From positions 4,721,976-4,785,975 of the forward strand of contig CM072889.1 in assembly GCA_037013685.1 (NCBI GenBank): a stretch of DNA of 64,000 bases, read 5' to 3'. Shown piece by piece: positions 48,865 through 61,731 of the stretch (the stretch's first letter is position 1; each line of letters opens with the position of its first letter). Below the pieces are notes generated by a model. It searched no databases and was not told the origin of the DNA. It saw nothing but the letters and a program-made list of their open reading frames with translations. The stretch is from Acridotheres tristis. Its lineage: Eukaryota > Chordata > Aves > Passeriformes > Sturnidae. A program made the position numbers and the translations under genes.

Positions 48865-51800
48865 TTGAAAACATTTTCATTCTTTCTCTGACTACTAATG
48901 ACAATATTATTTCGATTTCAGGTATGTACCCGAGGTCTGTGTATACAATAAACAATTCACGTTTAAAAATGAAATTTAAATCCCCATTTAACTTTCATAG
49001 TACTTGATTGTTTTATTGAGATCTATTCATAGAAATATGAAAGAGTATAAAAAATATAAATGTGTGCTGCCAGGATCAGTAAACACTTAACTCAGACTAA
49101 GTGAACTTACATCTAACAGCTTTTTGTTTCTGCCCAGAGTGTTTGTCTCTCACTCAAGCAGTCTCATGCTTGCAAGCTGTTCTAATGATGTCCTTTAAGA
49201 GCCTCCAGGTACCAGCTAAGCCTTCCCCTCTCTCACTGGAGATAATCCTCAGTTTGAGGAACGTGCCTGGAGTGGCACCACTGATCCAAAGGGAATTGTG
49301 GTCTCTTAGGGTAGGGGGATATGCTGAGGGCAGGTTGTGCATGGAGACAAAGGGGGCCTGGAATAGCTCTCATAGCATCCCTCAGGTCACAGCTGCAGAG
49401 CACATTTAGGGTTCTGGTTTGCAGTCCTGCCCATCAGTGTGTCTCTGGGATCAGGGGCTTTCTCAGCAAGGCATTTCCATGGCTCACGTGCTGGTGAGAC
49501 ATGTTTGCTCCTTAGTTCTGTGCTGGGCTGTAGATGCTCCTGGGAGATTATGCTTTGGATAAGACCAAAACCCCAGGAATTTCTTTGCGGGATTCAGGTT
49601 TGCACGCAAACCTTTGGACATGTTTCATGGGAAAAAAAGGGCAAAAACTGCTAATGAAGAAGACAGCAAATGGAAGGTCAAAATGCGTCCCTGGGATTTA
49701 GCTCAAACCCACGAAGCAGGCTGGCTTTGTGGCTCATCACTTGGACAAAAGGAAGCAGTGCTAAAACAACTGTTACTGGCAAAAGGTTAGAGAGGCACCC
49801 TCCATCTCCTGGAAAAGCATACAGATTCCTGACTACTGCACTGCCTTGGCAGAAGGATAGTAACAACATATATTGCTGAGATATGTGATTGCATACTAGT
49901 AAGGCTGAAGGGAGCATAATATCTCTCCAGATTTGAGAGATTTAAAATATACTGTATTAGTGTATTTTAAATTATGTTTTGCCATTTTATATTTGACACT
50001 GAATGTCTGTCAGTGTATGTTTGACTAAAATTCTTCTCTTGTGAGCATGAGGGTCATGGTTGATTGGCCTGTAGGCAGAGGTGCTGTGCTGGTGGTGATC
50101 TGATAACTTTTTTTTGTCTCACCAGAGGCAGAGGTGGCATTAGCACTGCAAGCTGGGCTGCAAGTTGCCTCTGATGGAGCAGTAGAGCTGGCTTCTGCTC
50201 ATAAAACTTTTTGAGATCTGGTGGTGAGACAGAAATATTTGCTTTATGACCTAGAGCAAAACACTAAGGTGCCACCTGCCTGTTTCCCACTTGTTTGAGT
50301 TGTCTACAAAGTTATTTTATCTAAAGACATTTTTTTGTTTGAGTGTTTGTTCGGTGATTCCCAAGAGGGTCGTTGATCTCCCTAGCACAGTACCAAGAGT
50401 TATCAAGGTAAGGAAGAACATAGTGGCTGGTAACAAGCTGAATTCATAGCAAGGAAACTACCCTGGTATTTCAGGTGATTTCAGGGTGCTTGGATTGGTT
50501 TGATCTTGTCAGTGAAAGGTTTTGCCTGGGACAGCAGCAGATGGTGACAAAGAAGAATTTTGAGAGAAATTAGACTGACCATCTGACCAGATCAGTTCCC
50601 ATGAGCAAGAAAGATGCTGATGTTTGTGTCTGAGGTTCTGCTCCTGAGCATCATTCCAGCCATCACTGCTGGATTGCCTGGAGATGCCCAGCCCTGGCAG
50701 CAGCTATGGTGTGAGCAGGAGCCCCATCAAATGCACAATTGAAAACACTGGGCAAACCAACAGAAGTCATTCAGCAAAATAGAAGGGAGGGTGGGAAAAT
50801 AATTTATTTCTTCAGTCTTACACTGTTGTTTGCTGGTTTTCCATCTGGGCTCAGGTTGCTCAGTGCTCTCCCAAGGTCTGAGTAAAGGTCAGCAGCTTGT
50901 CCAGGCACAGTCAGTAATGGCTCTCATCTCTTTACAGTTATGCTTGCTGTGGGCAGGAAGACCCTTCAAACTTCATCCCCCTTTTATCTTTGGCTTTAAA
51001 CCAATACAAGGCTGTCACGCTTATTTTATTGGAATGGTCAGATAAAACTAGACCTAATGCAGCCCTGAAGGGGTATTGTTGCAATATGAGTACACGAAAG
51101 GCACTGCAGTTAGTCTGCTGAAATATGGGGACAATATGGAATTTTAGTGATTTTGAACACTTCAGAAGCAACATTGTTCAATTTTTCTCTGAAGAGCTTT
51201 GGTTTCTGAACCCAAGTGCCTTTTCTTGCACACTGAAAGTCAGAAGGCTGCTGGCTATTGAGGTTTGCTTCTTGCTGTCTGAATTAGAGAAAAGTGCAGG
51301 AACTTTGAGACATTTCAGTTAAGAAAACAAACAGATTTCTTTTAGTTTAAATATGAAGTTTATTTTTGCTTATGTTTGTTTAAATACGAGGTTGAAGATA
51401 TGGATTTGAACATATAGTGTTCAGCAGTGCTCTTGTTTTTACAGTGCTGTATTTTTGGTGTCACAGACTTGTTTGGCACACAGCTTTCTCTTTGCCTTTT
51501 TCTTTTCAATTGTCTTCAAATGTCAGGAGAGTGGCAGGGAGGTCCAAAGCCACCTGCAGCAGCAGAGCTCTTCCTGTGGACACAGCAGACTTTGAATTCA
51601 GTGCTGACACCAGGAGAGGTGGTCCCTGGCCTTCTCAAGCTCAGGTAGCTGCAGCAAAATGTGACCCTTTTTGTATTCAGCCCTGAGAATTCCACACATG
51701 GAAAGACAGAGTAAACCCATGTGCAAGCCTCTGTTTTCTTTAGTTCAGGCAGTTGTCTTTGAAGAAAATGTTTTCTCCTAGAAGAGTGGAAATTACTCGC

Positions 51801-54800
51801 TTTGTTAGTGAAAATAACCATCGAAGACATAGCTATTCAGTAATCTCTCTGATCTCCATCAGTCTCTTGGGCTTTCACTGAAGAAAACAAGGTATTAAAC
51901 ACAAAAATTATATTATTTTTCATTTAAAACTAAGTATCTGTGAATGTCAATTTGGACTTTTTAGCCAATTTTTTCTCTAGTAAATATTTTATTAATCTGT
52001 ATTTGTAGTCATTTGGGTTTTGTTTTATTAATTTAGAATCTGTGAAGAGCATCTGTTACTCTGTGTCCACAGTATCATCTCAGCCCCATTTGGTGAACAT
52101 TTCTGCTGGCTTAAGGATGTCTTTAAAGCTGACAGGCAGCAGTTAGGACAACACTTGTAATTGAATTTGTAATCCAGAGGCGGTTTCCTGCTACTCTGTC
52201 AAACAGAAGCTAAAGGAGGCTAGAGGAGGAAAAAAAACCAAAAACATTCACTTTCTCTGCTGTGCCGTAAAGGGATATCCTGCTCAAGCTGCTGCCTGGC
52301 AGAAAGGTGCCCAGAGCTCTCAGTGCTGAGTCTAGCAGGGACCTGGTTCGTGACTTACTGACTGGTACTGGCTGGTTGCCTCTACTTGCTGGGGCAAAAC
52401 CAGCTGTGCCAGGCACTGCTCAGACTTCAAACAAGAGGACCAAGTTTGCTCTGAAGAGCACTGTGATATGCAACACTTTAACCTTGCAAGTTTTTTGAGC
52501 AGCACTGCCTCTTTTGGGGAATTTGCTGCCACCTTAGTTAGAAAGGGTTATTTGACACAACTGGAAAAAACCTCGGAGGCTGGAGACTTCAGCTCACTAA
52601 GTCAGCCTGATGTTTGTTGATGAAGAGTGTGTCAGGGAGAAACTCAAGAAATGCTGTGCACTGGGACTCAGAGAGCTGCACTGACGAAAGGCTGTGGAGA
52701 GCAGTCAGATTCAGAGCCTCTTGCCTGGTTTGACACTCAGCCTCCTTGCACTGCTGTGGGGAGTTTGCTATTCTCTGACCAACTGACCTCAGTTCTTAAA
52801 CTATGGACAGTTAAAACTGCATTGTTAGTGCTGTGGATTGCTTGAGTCAAGCGGAGCTGAATGCCTTCTCTGTACTTGTTCAAGCAGCAGAACTCAAGTC
52901 AGGCAGACATCCATGTTCATCCAGGAGTTTTGAGAATGCTTAGGGGTGATCAAGGCACCCCTGCTGAAACAAGGGCCAGGCTGTGAGCTGTCTGAAAGCA
53001 GGCATTAGTGCATTTGGGATTGTGGCAGCAGTGATTTAACAGTCATCCCCCATGAAGGAAGCCCCTCTGAGGTGTCTGAGACCTTTCACACGTCTCACTG
53101 TGAACCAGCCCTTGTTGCCCAAGGTATATAGAGAATTAGTTCCCTTTCAGACTCAATTGTGCAGTGGATTGGTGATAAATCATATATTAGAGAATGAGTT
53201 TCAAAGGAGAGGTGTGAGGTGAAGGAAGGCATTTGAGATGAGGGTAGTGCCACCCCCTGAGCAGTGCTGAATCCAGCTGACAGCTGAATCAAAGCTGTTG
53301 CCAGCTTATCTGAGGGCATCTTTCTTCCTACTGTCTTAATGATGGGATTTTCCCACACTGGAAGAAAGTGCAAATAAAAACTTGGTGCTCTCTTTCTTCT
53401 GTGCATTTTCAGTTTGAAATCTCATTTTGTTATGTGAAAGGTGAGGGCAACTTTTCCATTACATCAGCTACCCCCTCATTCCCTGTCATTGATGCTGAGC
53501 TATCTCAGGCTCATGCAGAGTTTTAGGCTGCCATCAGTGCTCTTGATTTGTGTATCCATCACATCCCAGAACTAGGTTATTCTTCCCAAATGTACTTTAT
53601 GTGTGTCACATAAATATCAGTTTATGTGTGAAGATATCCCAAAACCTAATTTCCCTTGGCTAAAGCAATAACACCAACTTAAAGGATGACTACTTCATGA
53701 GTGAACTTTCATTCAATTTGGAGTTTTATTTCAAAGGGTAGGTATTATAGAGGGCACTAAAGCATAAAATACATGCAAATACAATCCCAGTGTAATGCCA
53801 TTGACCTAATTCAGATTTCTTCTTCATGTAAAGAGTGCTCAGTCTTCCACCATTTCCCAAATGTCTGTGGTTTGATGGAGCCAAAGCATTAGGATGACGT
53901 CTTTAATGATGGATTTATGGGGTGAAGTTTATTGCAGTGGCAGGGAATTGGCACAAGCAAGATAACAGGTAACATATCAGAAAGGAGGCACTTGCCTTGC
54001 CAAAGGTGAATTGATGAGCATTGACATGTAGACGGAAAGAAGAGCAAATCCTGGAACTAGTACTTGAGCTAAGAAAACACATGCTACAGTCACAGAAGGC
54101 ATTTATAATCGTTAACTTTCAGAAGAAATTTCGTCACTTGATTACTGACAAATGGTAATTTTCTGGTAATGACAAATTGCAGATGAATTCCCCAGAATCT
54201 TGAAACACTTAGCTGGAGTGGGAAAAATGTCCTTGTTAATCTCTTTAGCATGTAATTTTTCCTGTTTAGAAATTCAGAGTCCCACAGGATTAGCTTTATG
54301 ACCTGTGATGTTCACAGCAACTCCAAAGAAGCAATTCAGGCACACAGTGGCCTCTGTGTTGGTTATTTCTTGGGTGGAGGAGCTCAAGGAGGGCATGGCC
54401 AGCCACAGAGGTGTCTGAGGAGTGGTGCTCCATGACAGCCAGGTGCCCAGAGGGGAGCACAGAATTCATTCTGTTGCTCTAGTCTAGCTGCTCAGATGTG
54501 CAGGAGCTTTTTGTTTATTTAAAAGGGCAGAAAGAAAGTAGAAATAAAGAAAGATAATCAAAGGCATAGAAGGAGTTTGGCATGAGGAGAGGAACTGAAC
54601 AGAATGGCATTCTTCAGCTCCAAAAGAGATGTCAGACAGGAGAGATGATAACAGGTCTATAAAATCACTAAGAAGGTGGAAAAGGTGACCAGATTGTGAT
54701 TATTGACTGTTTCTCACAGTGGGTGAATTGAGGGGCATCAAAGGAAATCATCAGGCAGCAAATTTAAATGAACAAGAAACCTTTTGTTCAGATGAAAAAC

Positions 54801-55808
54801 AGAGAGGTTGAGGGCCTGAATTCCACTGAGTATTGTGGAGTTAGAAATGAGATCAAGGATTCATAAGATTTATTATTAAAATAGATCTCTCAAATGTTAT
54901 TTTAAAAACGAGGTCTGGATGCAAATTCTTGCTTTGGAATTTCCTAAGGTGTAATGCTTACATCTGCCCCATTTTGTACCCATTTTGTATCATGGCCCTA
55001 AACTTCTGGTACTTGCCAAAGACACGAGACAGGACTAGATGAACCCACGATGCTCTAACTAGATCTGGTGCACCACGTGTTTTCCTGTACACACAGGTTG
55101 TGGTATTCCGAAATATGTTGCTTCTGGAAGGTTTTGGGTCTGTCCTGATGTGGGACTGAGCTTTACAGATCAAGGGATGAAGTTTGGATCTCAGTGCATG
55201 TGAAAAATATTTGAGTGATGTCTTGCAGAGAGCACTTTCTGTCTGCAGTGAGATTGTCTACATCCGGCCATGTTCTAGTTCTGGCCATGAGATCCAGAAC
55301 TTTGCTTCCATGGCAAAAGTGGCTATTTTTCTGTTATTATTTTAATTACTGTAATTATTTAAATTACTGTAAGAATCTTGCTTTTGAATCTTCATAACTG
55401 TAATGCTTTCATATTTCAAAATTTTTTCTCTTTAAAATTTGCTCTTTTCAACCCTATGTGAGTGATTTCAACACCCTCCCCCCAAACTGGCAGGCATGGA
55501 GTGGTCAGCTGAAACACAGCAGAGTGGTGACTGCCTTTCCTACACCCCCAAATTGCAATTAATGCTAGAAAAATAGGAGTTGGGCTGCATTCACTGCGTC
55601 GTCTGTGGAACACAGCAAAGCTGCTGCTGTTCCAGGAGGAGGGTGTCATACCCTGGAGCTCTGCTCCCAGGAGCGTTGGCGAATGCTTTCCCTTTCACCT
55701 GGAAGCAGTAACTTCTCTTCCAAGCAGCTTTAGGCAGTGGGCTGAATACATGCAGGACCTGCATCGTCTCTGCTGCCTCTTTGGAGCCCGGTCTGTCCAG
55801 GTAACAGT

Positions 55809-55833
55809 CTCCTTTTTGGTTTCATTTTTCTAG
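55809..55833 (+). promoter_or_regulatory. Splice acceptor of coding exon 3
   Basis: CTCCTTTTTGG and TTTCATTTTTCTAG form a pyrimidine-rich acceptor ending at 55833. The join G|GG restores glycine 196 and continues ISMPIPVIGL, a 5-HT2 signature at TM4. Confidence 0.9.
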
Positions 55834-56666
55834 GGATATCTATGCCTATTCCGGTCATTGGTTTGCAGGATGACTCCCGGGTGTTTGTAAATGGGACCTG
55901 CGTCCTTAACGACGAGAACTTCGTCCTCATTGGATCCTTCATGGCTTTCTTCATCCCTCTCATCATCATGGTGATCACGTATTGCCTGACTGTCCAGGTG
56001 CTGCAGAGACAGGCCACGGTGTTCATGTGTGGAGAGGTGCCCAAGCAGAGGAGGAGCAGCGTGAACTGCCTCAAGAAGGAAAACAACACAGAGAACATTT
56101 CAATGCTTCACAATCACGAGGGGACATCCCACTTGAACTCTCCTGTAAATAAGGAGGCTGTGCTTTTCCGGAAAGGAACGATGCAGTCCATCAACAATGA
56201 GCGAAGAGCCTCCAAGGTCCTGGGCATCGTCTTCTTTTTGTTCCTCATCATGTGGTGCCCGTTTTTCATCACTAATGTCATGTCTGTCCTTTGCAAGGAA
56301 GCCTGCGATAAAGACCTGTTGAGTGAACTCCTTGACGTGTTTGTGTGGGTGGGGTACGTGTGCTCCGGGGTGAATCCCCTGGTGTACACTCTCTTCAACA
56401 AAACCTACCGCAGGGCTTTCTCCAATTACATCCGCTGCCAATACAAGCCTGGTAAAAAATCAGCACTGAGGCAGAATCAGTGTCTGAATGTGGCTTCAAC
56501 AGCTTTATATGGGAAAGACCTGACTTTAACTAGTTATCGAAACGGCAATGAATTCAATAGCATGGAACTAGATGAAGCTGAGGAGGGCCTTGAGATGCAA
56601 CCAGGGACTTCAGAGCTCTCCATAAACAGCTGTAATGTTGTAAGTGAACGAGTGAGCTGTGTGTAA
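55834..56666 (+). CDS. HTR2C: 5-HT2C-type serotonin receptor, last coding exon (TM4 to C-terminus)
   Basis: Encodes residues 196-472 and the TAA stop. ECL2 carries an N-glycosylation sequon at N215 and the disulphide cysteine C218 (VNGTCVLND). TM5 is about 223-247. ICL3 (about 248-322) is divergent up to GTMQSINNERRASKV, which is conserved. TM6 has the MWCPFF motif with the toggle tryptophan W336 and F339/F340. TM7 ends NPLVY (376-380), followed by helix 8 with a likely palmitoylated C397. The tail aligns with 5-HT2C (TALYGKDL, GLEMQ, VVSER) and ends SCV, a class I PDZ ligand. The total of 472 residues compares with 458 for human 5-HT2C. The N-terminal 12-residue offset is constant through TM1-TM4. 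All key aminergic receptor residues are present, so the product should be functional. Confidence 0.95.
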
Positions 56667-58003
56667 AAGTGACTCTCACAGACCTCTGCTACGGTGTATC
56701 TGTAGCCAAAATATATTGTGTAAAAATGTGTCGGTCAAAGGACAATGTAAATATTGCATTCTGAACAAAGCTTTCTTTTTTTTTTTTTTAAGAGAAAAAA
56801 GAGTTGTCTTTCCAGTCCAGTACTTAAAATAATATATATTAATATACTGCAGTGAAGTTTAAGGTTCTATATTTACTGTTAATACTAGATCAGAACTATT
56901 AGTTACTTTGCATATGTCATGGACAAAATGTTTGAATTCTTCTTCCAGTGCATGAACAAAAATGCTGAATATTTATCTCAGGTGGAATTTGCTGGAGTCC
57001 AGAATGGCACGTTAATAGTTATATATCAAATACATGCTATTAGACTTGGTCAGTATAACTTTCTTTTTCAAGTTGACAGTAAATATATACTTTAAATCCT
57101 CACCCCTATTTGTGCCGCGTAAAGACTTTACAGAAACCTGGCAGAGACAGTGTAGTGGCCATGCAGGCACCTGGCCAGACATGTCCTGTAATGTGTAGTG
57201 GATTCTGCCATACTGGGTCAATCTTGCACTTCAAGGGACCTTTGTTAGATTCTGGCTCCCTCTCCAATCCTGCTCTTTTCTTTCCATTCCTCAGGAGGCT
57301 CTGGCTCCCCTAAGAAAGGTAGAGAATGCAGTTTTGCAGTCCTGGCTGGGATCATTTTCAGACTTGGAGAAGAAGCATGAGAAACAGAGTGACCCCCAGT
57401 TATCTATGTCAAACATTCAGTAAATGGAAGGCCTAGGATTCATTAAAAGCCCTCCTTTAGTCTTGCAGACATCCATCAGCTCTGGAATGGAGTTGGCTGT
57501 GTTCAGTGTGGCCAGTCCTGCCCTATAGATTGCTGGGGGATCAGGGGCTTTGGCCCACCTGAAGAAGAGCACTCTGGGTTTGGAAGAGCCCAAATCTCTG
57601 CTCTTCTCACTCCTCACATCTAGTTATTCTTTATCTGTTTTAGCATTTGCTTTTATTTTCCAGCACAGTGCTGGTGGTAGAACACTGCTGTGAGGGCAGA
57701 GCAGAAGGTTCTCTGTGTGTGGTGCTGGCCAGGGTCGAGCTGTGAGGAGCAGGATGTGCCTCCCTGAGGAATTCCCTGGGGAATGCTGGAGAGAGGCGTA
57801 AGAGAGGGTCCCTGCTTCTGTCTCAGGAGGGGGTGGGCAGAGCTGAATAGAGCATGTGATTGGAATAATTTGCTGGTGACATGGTTCTAAAGCAAATAGG
57901 TGACCAGGGACAGCAGGGAAGCAGACCTGGAGCTAGTCTGCATGGAGTATTAATCTGGAGTAACTTTTAAATTTGATTTATTCCATTTTACTCCCAAAAT
58001 AAA
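56667..58003 (+). other. 3' untranslated region, end uncertain
   Basis: Sequence after the stop is AT-rich for about 450 bases, with a T-rich run near 56772 and TATATATT and AATATAC stretches. I see no AATAAA in the first 1.3 kb. A variant ATTAAA lies at 57442-57447 and the first canonical signal at 57998-58003. The transcript could also extend to another AATAAA at 59574. Confidence 0.5.
57998..58003 (+). terminator. Candidate polyadenylation signal
   Basis: AATAAA within CCCAAAATAAATTAG, the first canonical hexamer after the receptor stop codon. No clear GT-rich downstream element is seen, so its use is uncertain. Confidence 0.35.
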
Positions 58004-61000
58004 TTAGAGTATATCATATTAACACCACTTACATCTTTAATGAAAGCATCCACACTGGGATTGAATGCATTTTAAGTAATCTGCTTTTAATACACACCAT
58101 GTATAGTTTGAATTAATTTTCCTCTGCATTCCTGTGTACACAAACCCTCCAAGGCACTGTGTCTTTCTGGCACTGTGCCTCTGGGGTGATGCCTCTCATG
58201 CAGATTTCCTTATGTGGAGTATTGTCTAATGCCAGATATCACCCATAAGGTTTTTATGTCTTCATTAACTACTACACAGATGCTGCAGTGCCCATCTAAC
58301 ATGGATGCATTTAGCATCACTGACAGCCTCTGGCTAAGATAATTGTCAGAACAGAGAAGCTTACACTAGGCATGGATAAATCACATTTTATTTACATGAT
58401 TTCCTTGTACTCTCAGCTTGCTGTGTCCATTCCATTAAAATTAACTTGCAGAAGAACTAGAAAATTCTGCCAGTGCTTGAGGTGGTGTTGTGCTGTTGCA
58501 CTACTGTGTGCAGCTACAACCTTGCTGAGGCCACTACTAAAACAAAACATTTGGGCTGTATCTGCTGCTGGGTTGATCCCAAACCAAAGCACTGAAGTTG
58601 ATAATCTTCTTTTCTCCCTCATCCCCTTCTGGGATAAATCCATAGTACTTCCCTGCAGGCAGGTGAGCTATCCCAGTGTAGAGTGCAGCTCACTGCTTGC
58701 AGAAGGCAGCTGAGCTGCTCCATTTGCCAGCCTGCAGATACCATCATGGGCTTGAATGCTTGGGAATCCACTTGCCTCTCCAAAAAGGTCAGGTAATCAG
58801 TAGGAAAACTACTAGCCAGAGACACAAACTTGCACCTTCAGTGAGTGCCCTTTACCCTGAGTCAGATTTTATTATCTCAAACAGTACAGAAAAATCAGAA
58901 AAATCACAGTGCATTTTAATTTTTCCCCTTTAATTTATAGCACATCTCTTCCAAACATGTATATGTGTGTGTATATATATACACGTGTGAGTTTGTACTT
59001 ATATATATACACACGTGTATATCTTTAAGAACCAATCACAGATTTTGAAAGCATTTAGCAATAAGTTGAATTACAGTAGCTTCTAGCACATGTGTAAGTC
59101 GTGTGAATAGCTCATTTTCCACAGCATCCTCGAGCTCAGTGTAAGTGTTCACACAGGCATTGTCTTTGCATAGGAGCCTTCATGTCTCACCCTTGCCAGT
59201 TCTGTTGTATGGGCAAAAAGGGAACCTGCTATATTTGGATGTAAATAATGAGAATTGAACAGAGAATTTTCAGAATTTTTATAAGTGTTTTTAAAAAAAT
59301 TCAGCGCCAGAACTGTAAATATGCCAACCTCAGCTGGACCCGTTCTGATGTCCATCTCTTGTTTGGATGAAGAGCCAAGGGGACTGCCTTACAGCGCCTG
59401 CGTTCCTCCCAGCCAGCAGGGGAGAATATTTCTCTGAATGGTTAAATACTGTCATGTACCCAACTTTCTTTGGGTCATTCACATCAGGGTTTTGTGATGC
59501 TGCTATTAATTTATTAAAGAAAGTTTGTTGGTTTAATCATTCTTCATTATTTTTTTTTCACGGTCTATCAGAAAATAAATAAGTGAACATGCCCTTTCTT
59601 TATTTCATCTGTCCCCAGTTAAAATAGGTCCTGGCCAAAAAAACCAAACCATCAACAAAAAACGAGGATAAGAACCTCTATTTGAAGTATGGCCCACAGC
59701 TGCTTAATCACAGGAATTAGTGTCAGCAGATGTCCCAACACTTCCAACCCCAAAACTTATTAAAATCTGAAAGCAGTGATAGACTGTTCTCCATCTTCAA
59801 ACTGCTCCCTCCAGGAACAACTGTTAAAATTCACATTTTTTAAGCTATGTGAATTTGAAGAACTGATTTAGTTCTCTGAAACTTAACCAAAGCAGGTTGT
59901 CCCACAGCTCCTTTGCTTCTCCTGAGATGTAACCATTAACTGTGGTGGTGCCTCCAGAAGCCCTGCCTGGGGCTGTCTTGTGGGAATACCCGCGGGAAGC
60001 TTTGTGTGAGTCCTCAAATCCCAGCTCAGGTATGGTTTTGTTTTACAAAGTGTCTGTGGTAGTGTTTGGCTTTGATTTGGACTGAAGAAGGGCAGATAAT
60101 TCCTTGGAAGTGGCTGGAGGCTGAGATGTGCTGGCTGCTTTGCTTCCCAAACCAGATGGAGCTGTGCAGGCAGGCTGCCCAAGGGACAGCAGACATGCAG
60201 AGGCTCTGCCCCAGCAAACAGACCACCCCCTTTGGAACTGGAGGATCTGCTCCTGGGGGCAGCCCAGGTCAGAGTTGGTGTCTTCTTGAGCTGTAGGGTC
60301 TTGCAGTCTTCCCTGCCCGAGGTCAAAAGCAAGGATAACCATGGTGTTCAGGCTGAGCAGGTTTCTAGACCTGACCTGGCTCGTCTCATCTGTTCCATGT
60401 TGCCCCACACAGCCAGGTCTGGGGTGTAGCATCCATGAGATCAGCCGTGGTGGATCTGGGGACCCGTGTGTACCTCAAGGCTGTGCTTTGAGGAGAAGGT
60501 CAGCTCCTCCTGTCCTGTGCTTGCTGAAAACAAGAGCAGGTACCCAGAGACTGTGGCATTTGGGAGGTGACACAGTTCAGAGCCAATGCTCAAGGCATCC
60601 CACCTCAGCACGGCTCTTTATTGTCTGAATAACTGTAAGTCTGCAATAGTTTTCATCTGAGTGATAATTTAAAGATGTAAATGTTAAATGTGTGAGTAAG
60701 CACTGTGAACAGTGTGGTTCTTGCTGTTTTCTCTGCAGAGACACTCATGTCAATCCTTAGAGCCTTTCTTCTGGAGAGCCCTGTGAAGAGTTTCCTCACT
60801 GGTGTGGAGGGTTCCTGGTGCTCTTCCCAGTCAGCATCCAAGGTGTTGGAGCTATGAGGGCCCTGGAGAGACACAGATTCCAAAGAAGAAACATCTTTCA
60901 AGGAAGAAAAGCAAACCTCAATCAACCCTTCAGAAATACCATTTAACTTTGAGCTACTGAAGGGTGTCTGATTCCGGCAGACAAATTTTGCATTCCAAAA

Positions 61001-61731
61001 GCAGAGCCCATCATGTGATAAAGGAGCAGATGTTTCTTGGATGGCTGTCCTCCCTGTGTCACAGTATCATTAGAACAGCTACATGCCAAGAACTGCACTT
61101 GGCTTTGTCTCCATTTCAGGGGCAGAAAAGGCGTCAGAGGCTTTTTCCTAGGAAAAGGCACACAAACGAGTACCAAACCCTTGTGCAGGTGAAACAGAAG
61201 GGCAGAGATAAACAGATGTGGGCACACTTCTGTGCAAATGAATACACACATTCCAGAGACCACAGAGAGCCACAGATGTCATCACACTTTATTCTTCCTT
61301 TGACAAAATGAGAGTATCTGAAAAGCTGTGGAGGAAACCTGTGATGGGGGAGATCAAATATACCTGCTGGTGTGATTGTCAGATGGGGGCTGTTCCAGTG
61401 ATAATGTAGTTAGTGGGGGTGCATGTATAAAAAAAAAGCTTTCCTTTTTTTCATTTTTAACTATGAAATTATCTGTTTTGTCTCTCCCTCATTTTTCTGT
61501 AAGTCTCAGGTCTTCTGCTTGTTTGCTCTCACACACACTGAAACCTGTGTTCTGAAGCTGTCAGAAAACATCCATGTGATGTGCCATTCCCTCTCAGCTG
61601 TGCAGGGATGCTGCAATCCCATAACAACATGGACATGGAGAGGCTTCAGGTGAGAGATTTTAGATCTATACAAGACAGACAATCAATGCAACAAGGCACA
61701 CTTGCAGATTAAAGAACCACACCAGAACACC
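58004..61731. other. Downstream flank, nothing recognised
   Basis: Noncoding sequence apart from a short TA/CA repeat. The overlapping open frames around 59883-60630 are on both strands, lack splice borders and match no family I recognise. A distal polyadenylation site of the receptor may lie here. Confidence 0.5.
58957..59024. repeat. Self-complementary TA/TG/CA repeat
   Basis: Alternating purine-pyrimidine sequence containing the perfect palindromes GTGTATATATATACAC and ACACGTGT, followed by a second TATATATACACACGTGTATA run. Such sequence can form cruciforms or Z-DNA. A simple repeat. Confidence 0.85.

Larger units (their letters stand above)
44853..55833 (+). other. Receptor intron 2, about 11 kb
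   Basis: Phase-1 intron from GTAAGC at 44853 to TTTTTCTAG at 55833. It contains a poly-T run, an AT-rich block and a TG microsatellite, listed separately. The rest is noncoding, and I recognise no transposable element. The first 100 bases hold no long complement to the exon segment at 44757-44790, which is where mammalian HTR2C has its editing hairpin partner. Confidence 0.85.

Noticed and set aside
56100..56441. Minus-strand frames of 95-113 codons over the last exon
   Set aside because: They are antisense shadows of the TM5-TM7 coding sequence.
59883..60630. Several 65-149-codon frames on both strands
   Set aside because: Overlapping frames on both strands without conserved motifs or splice signals; consistent with a locally GC-richer noncoding stretch.
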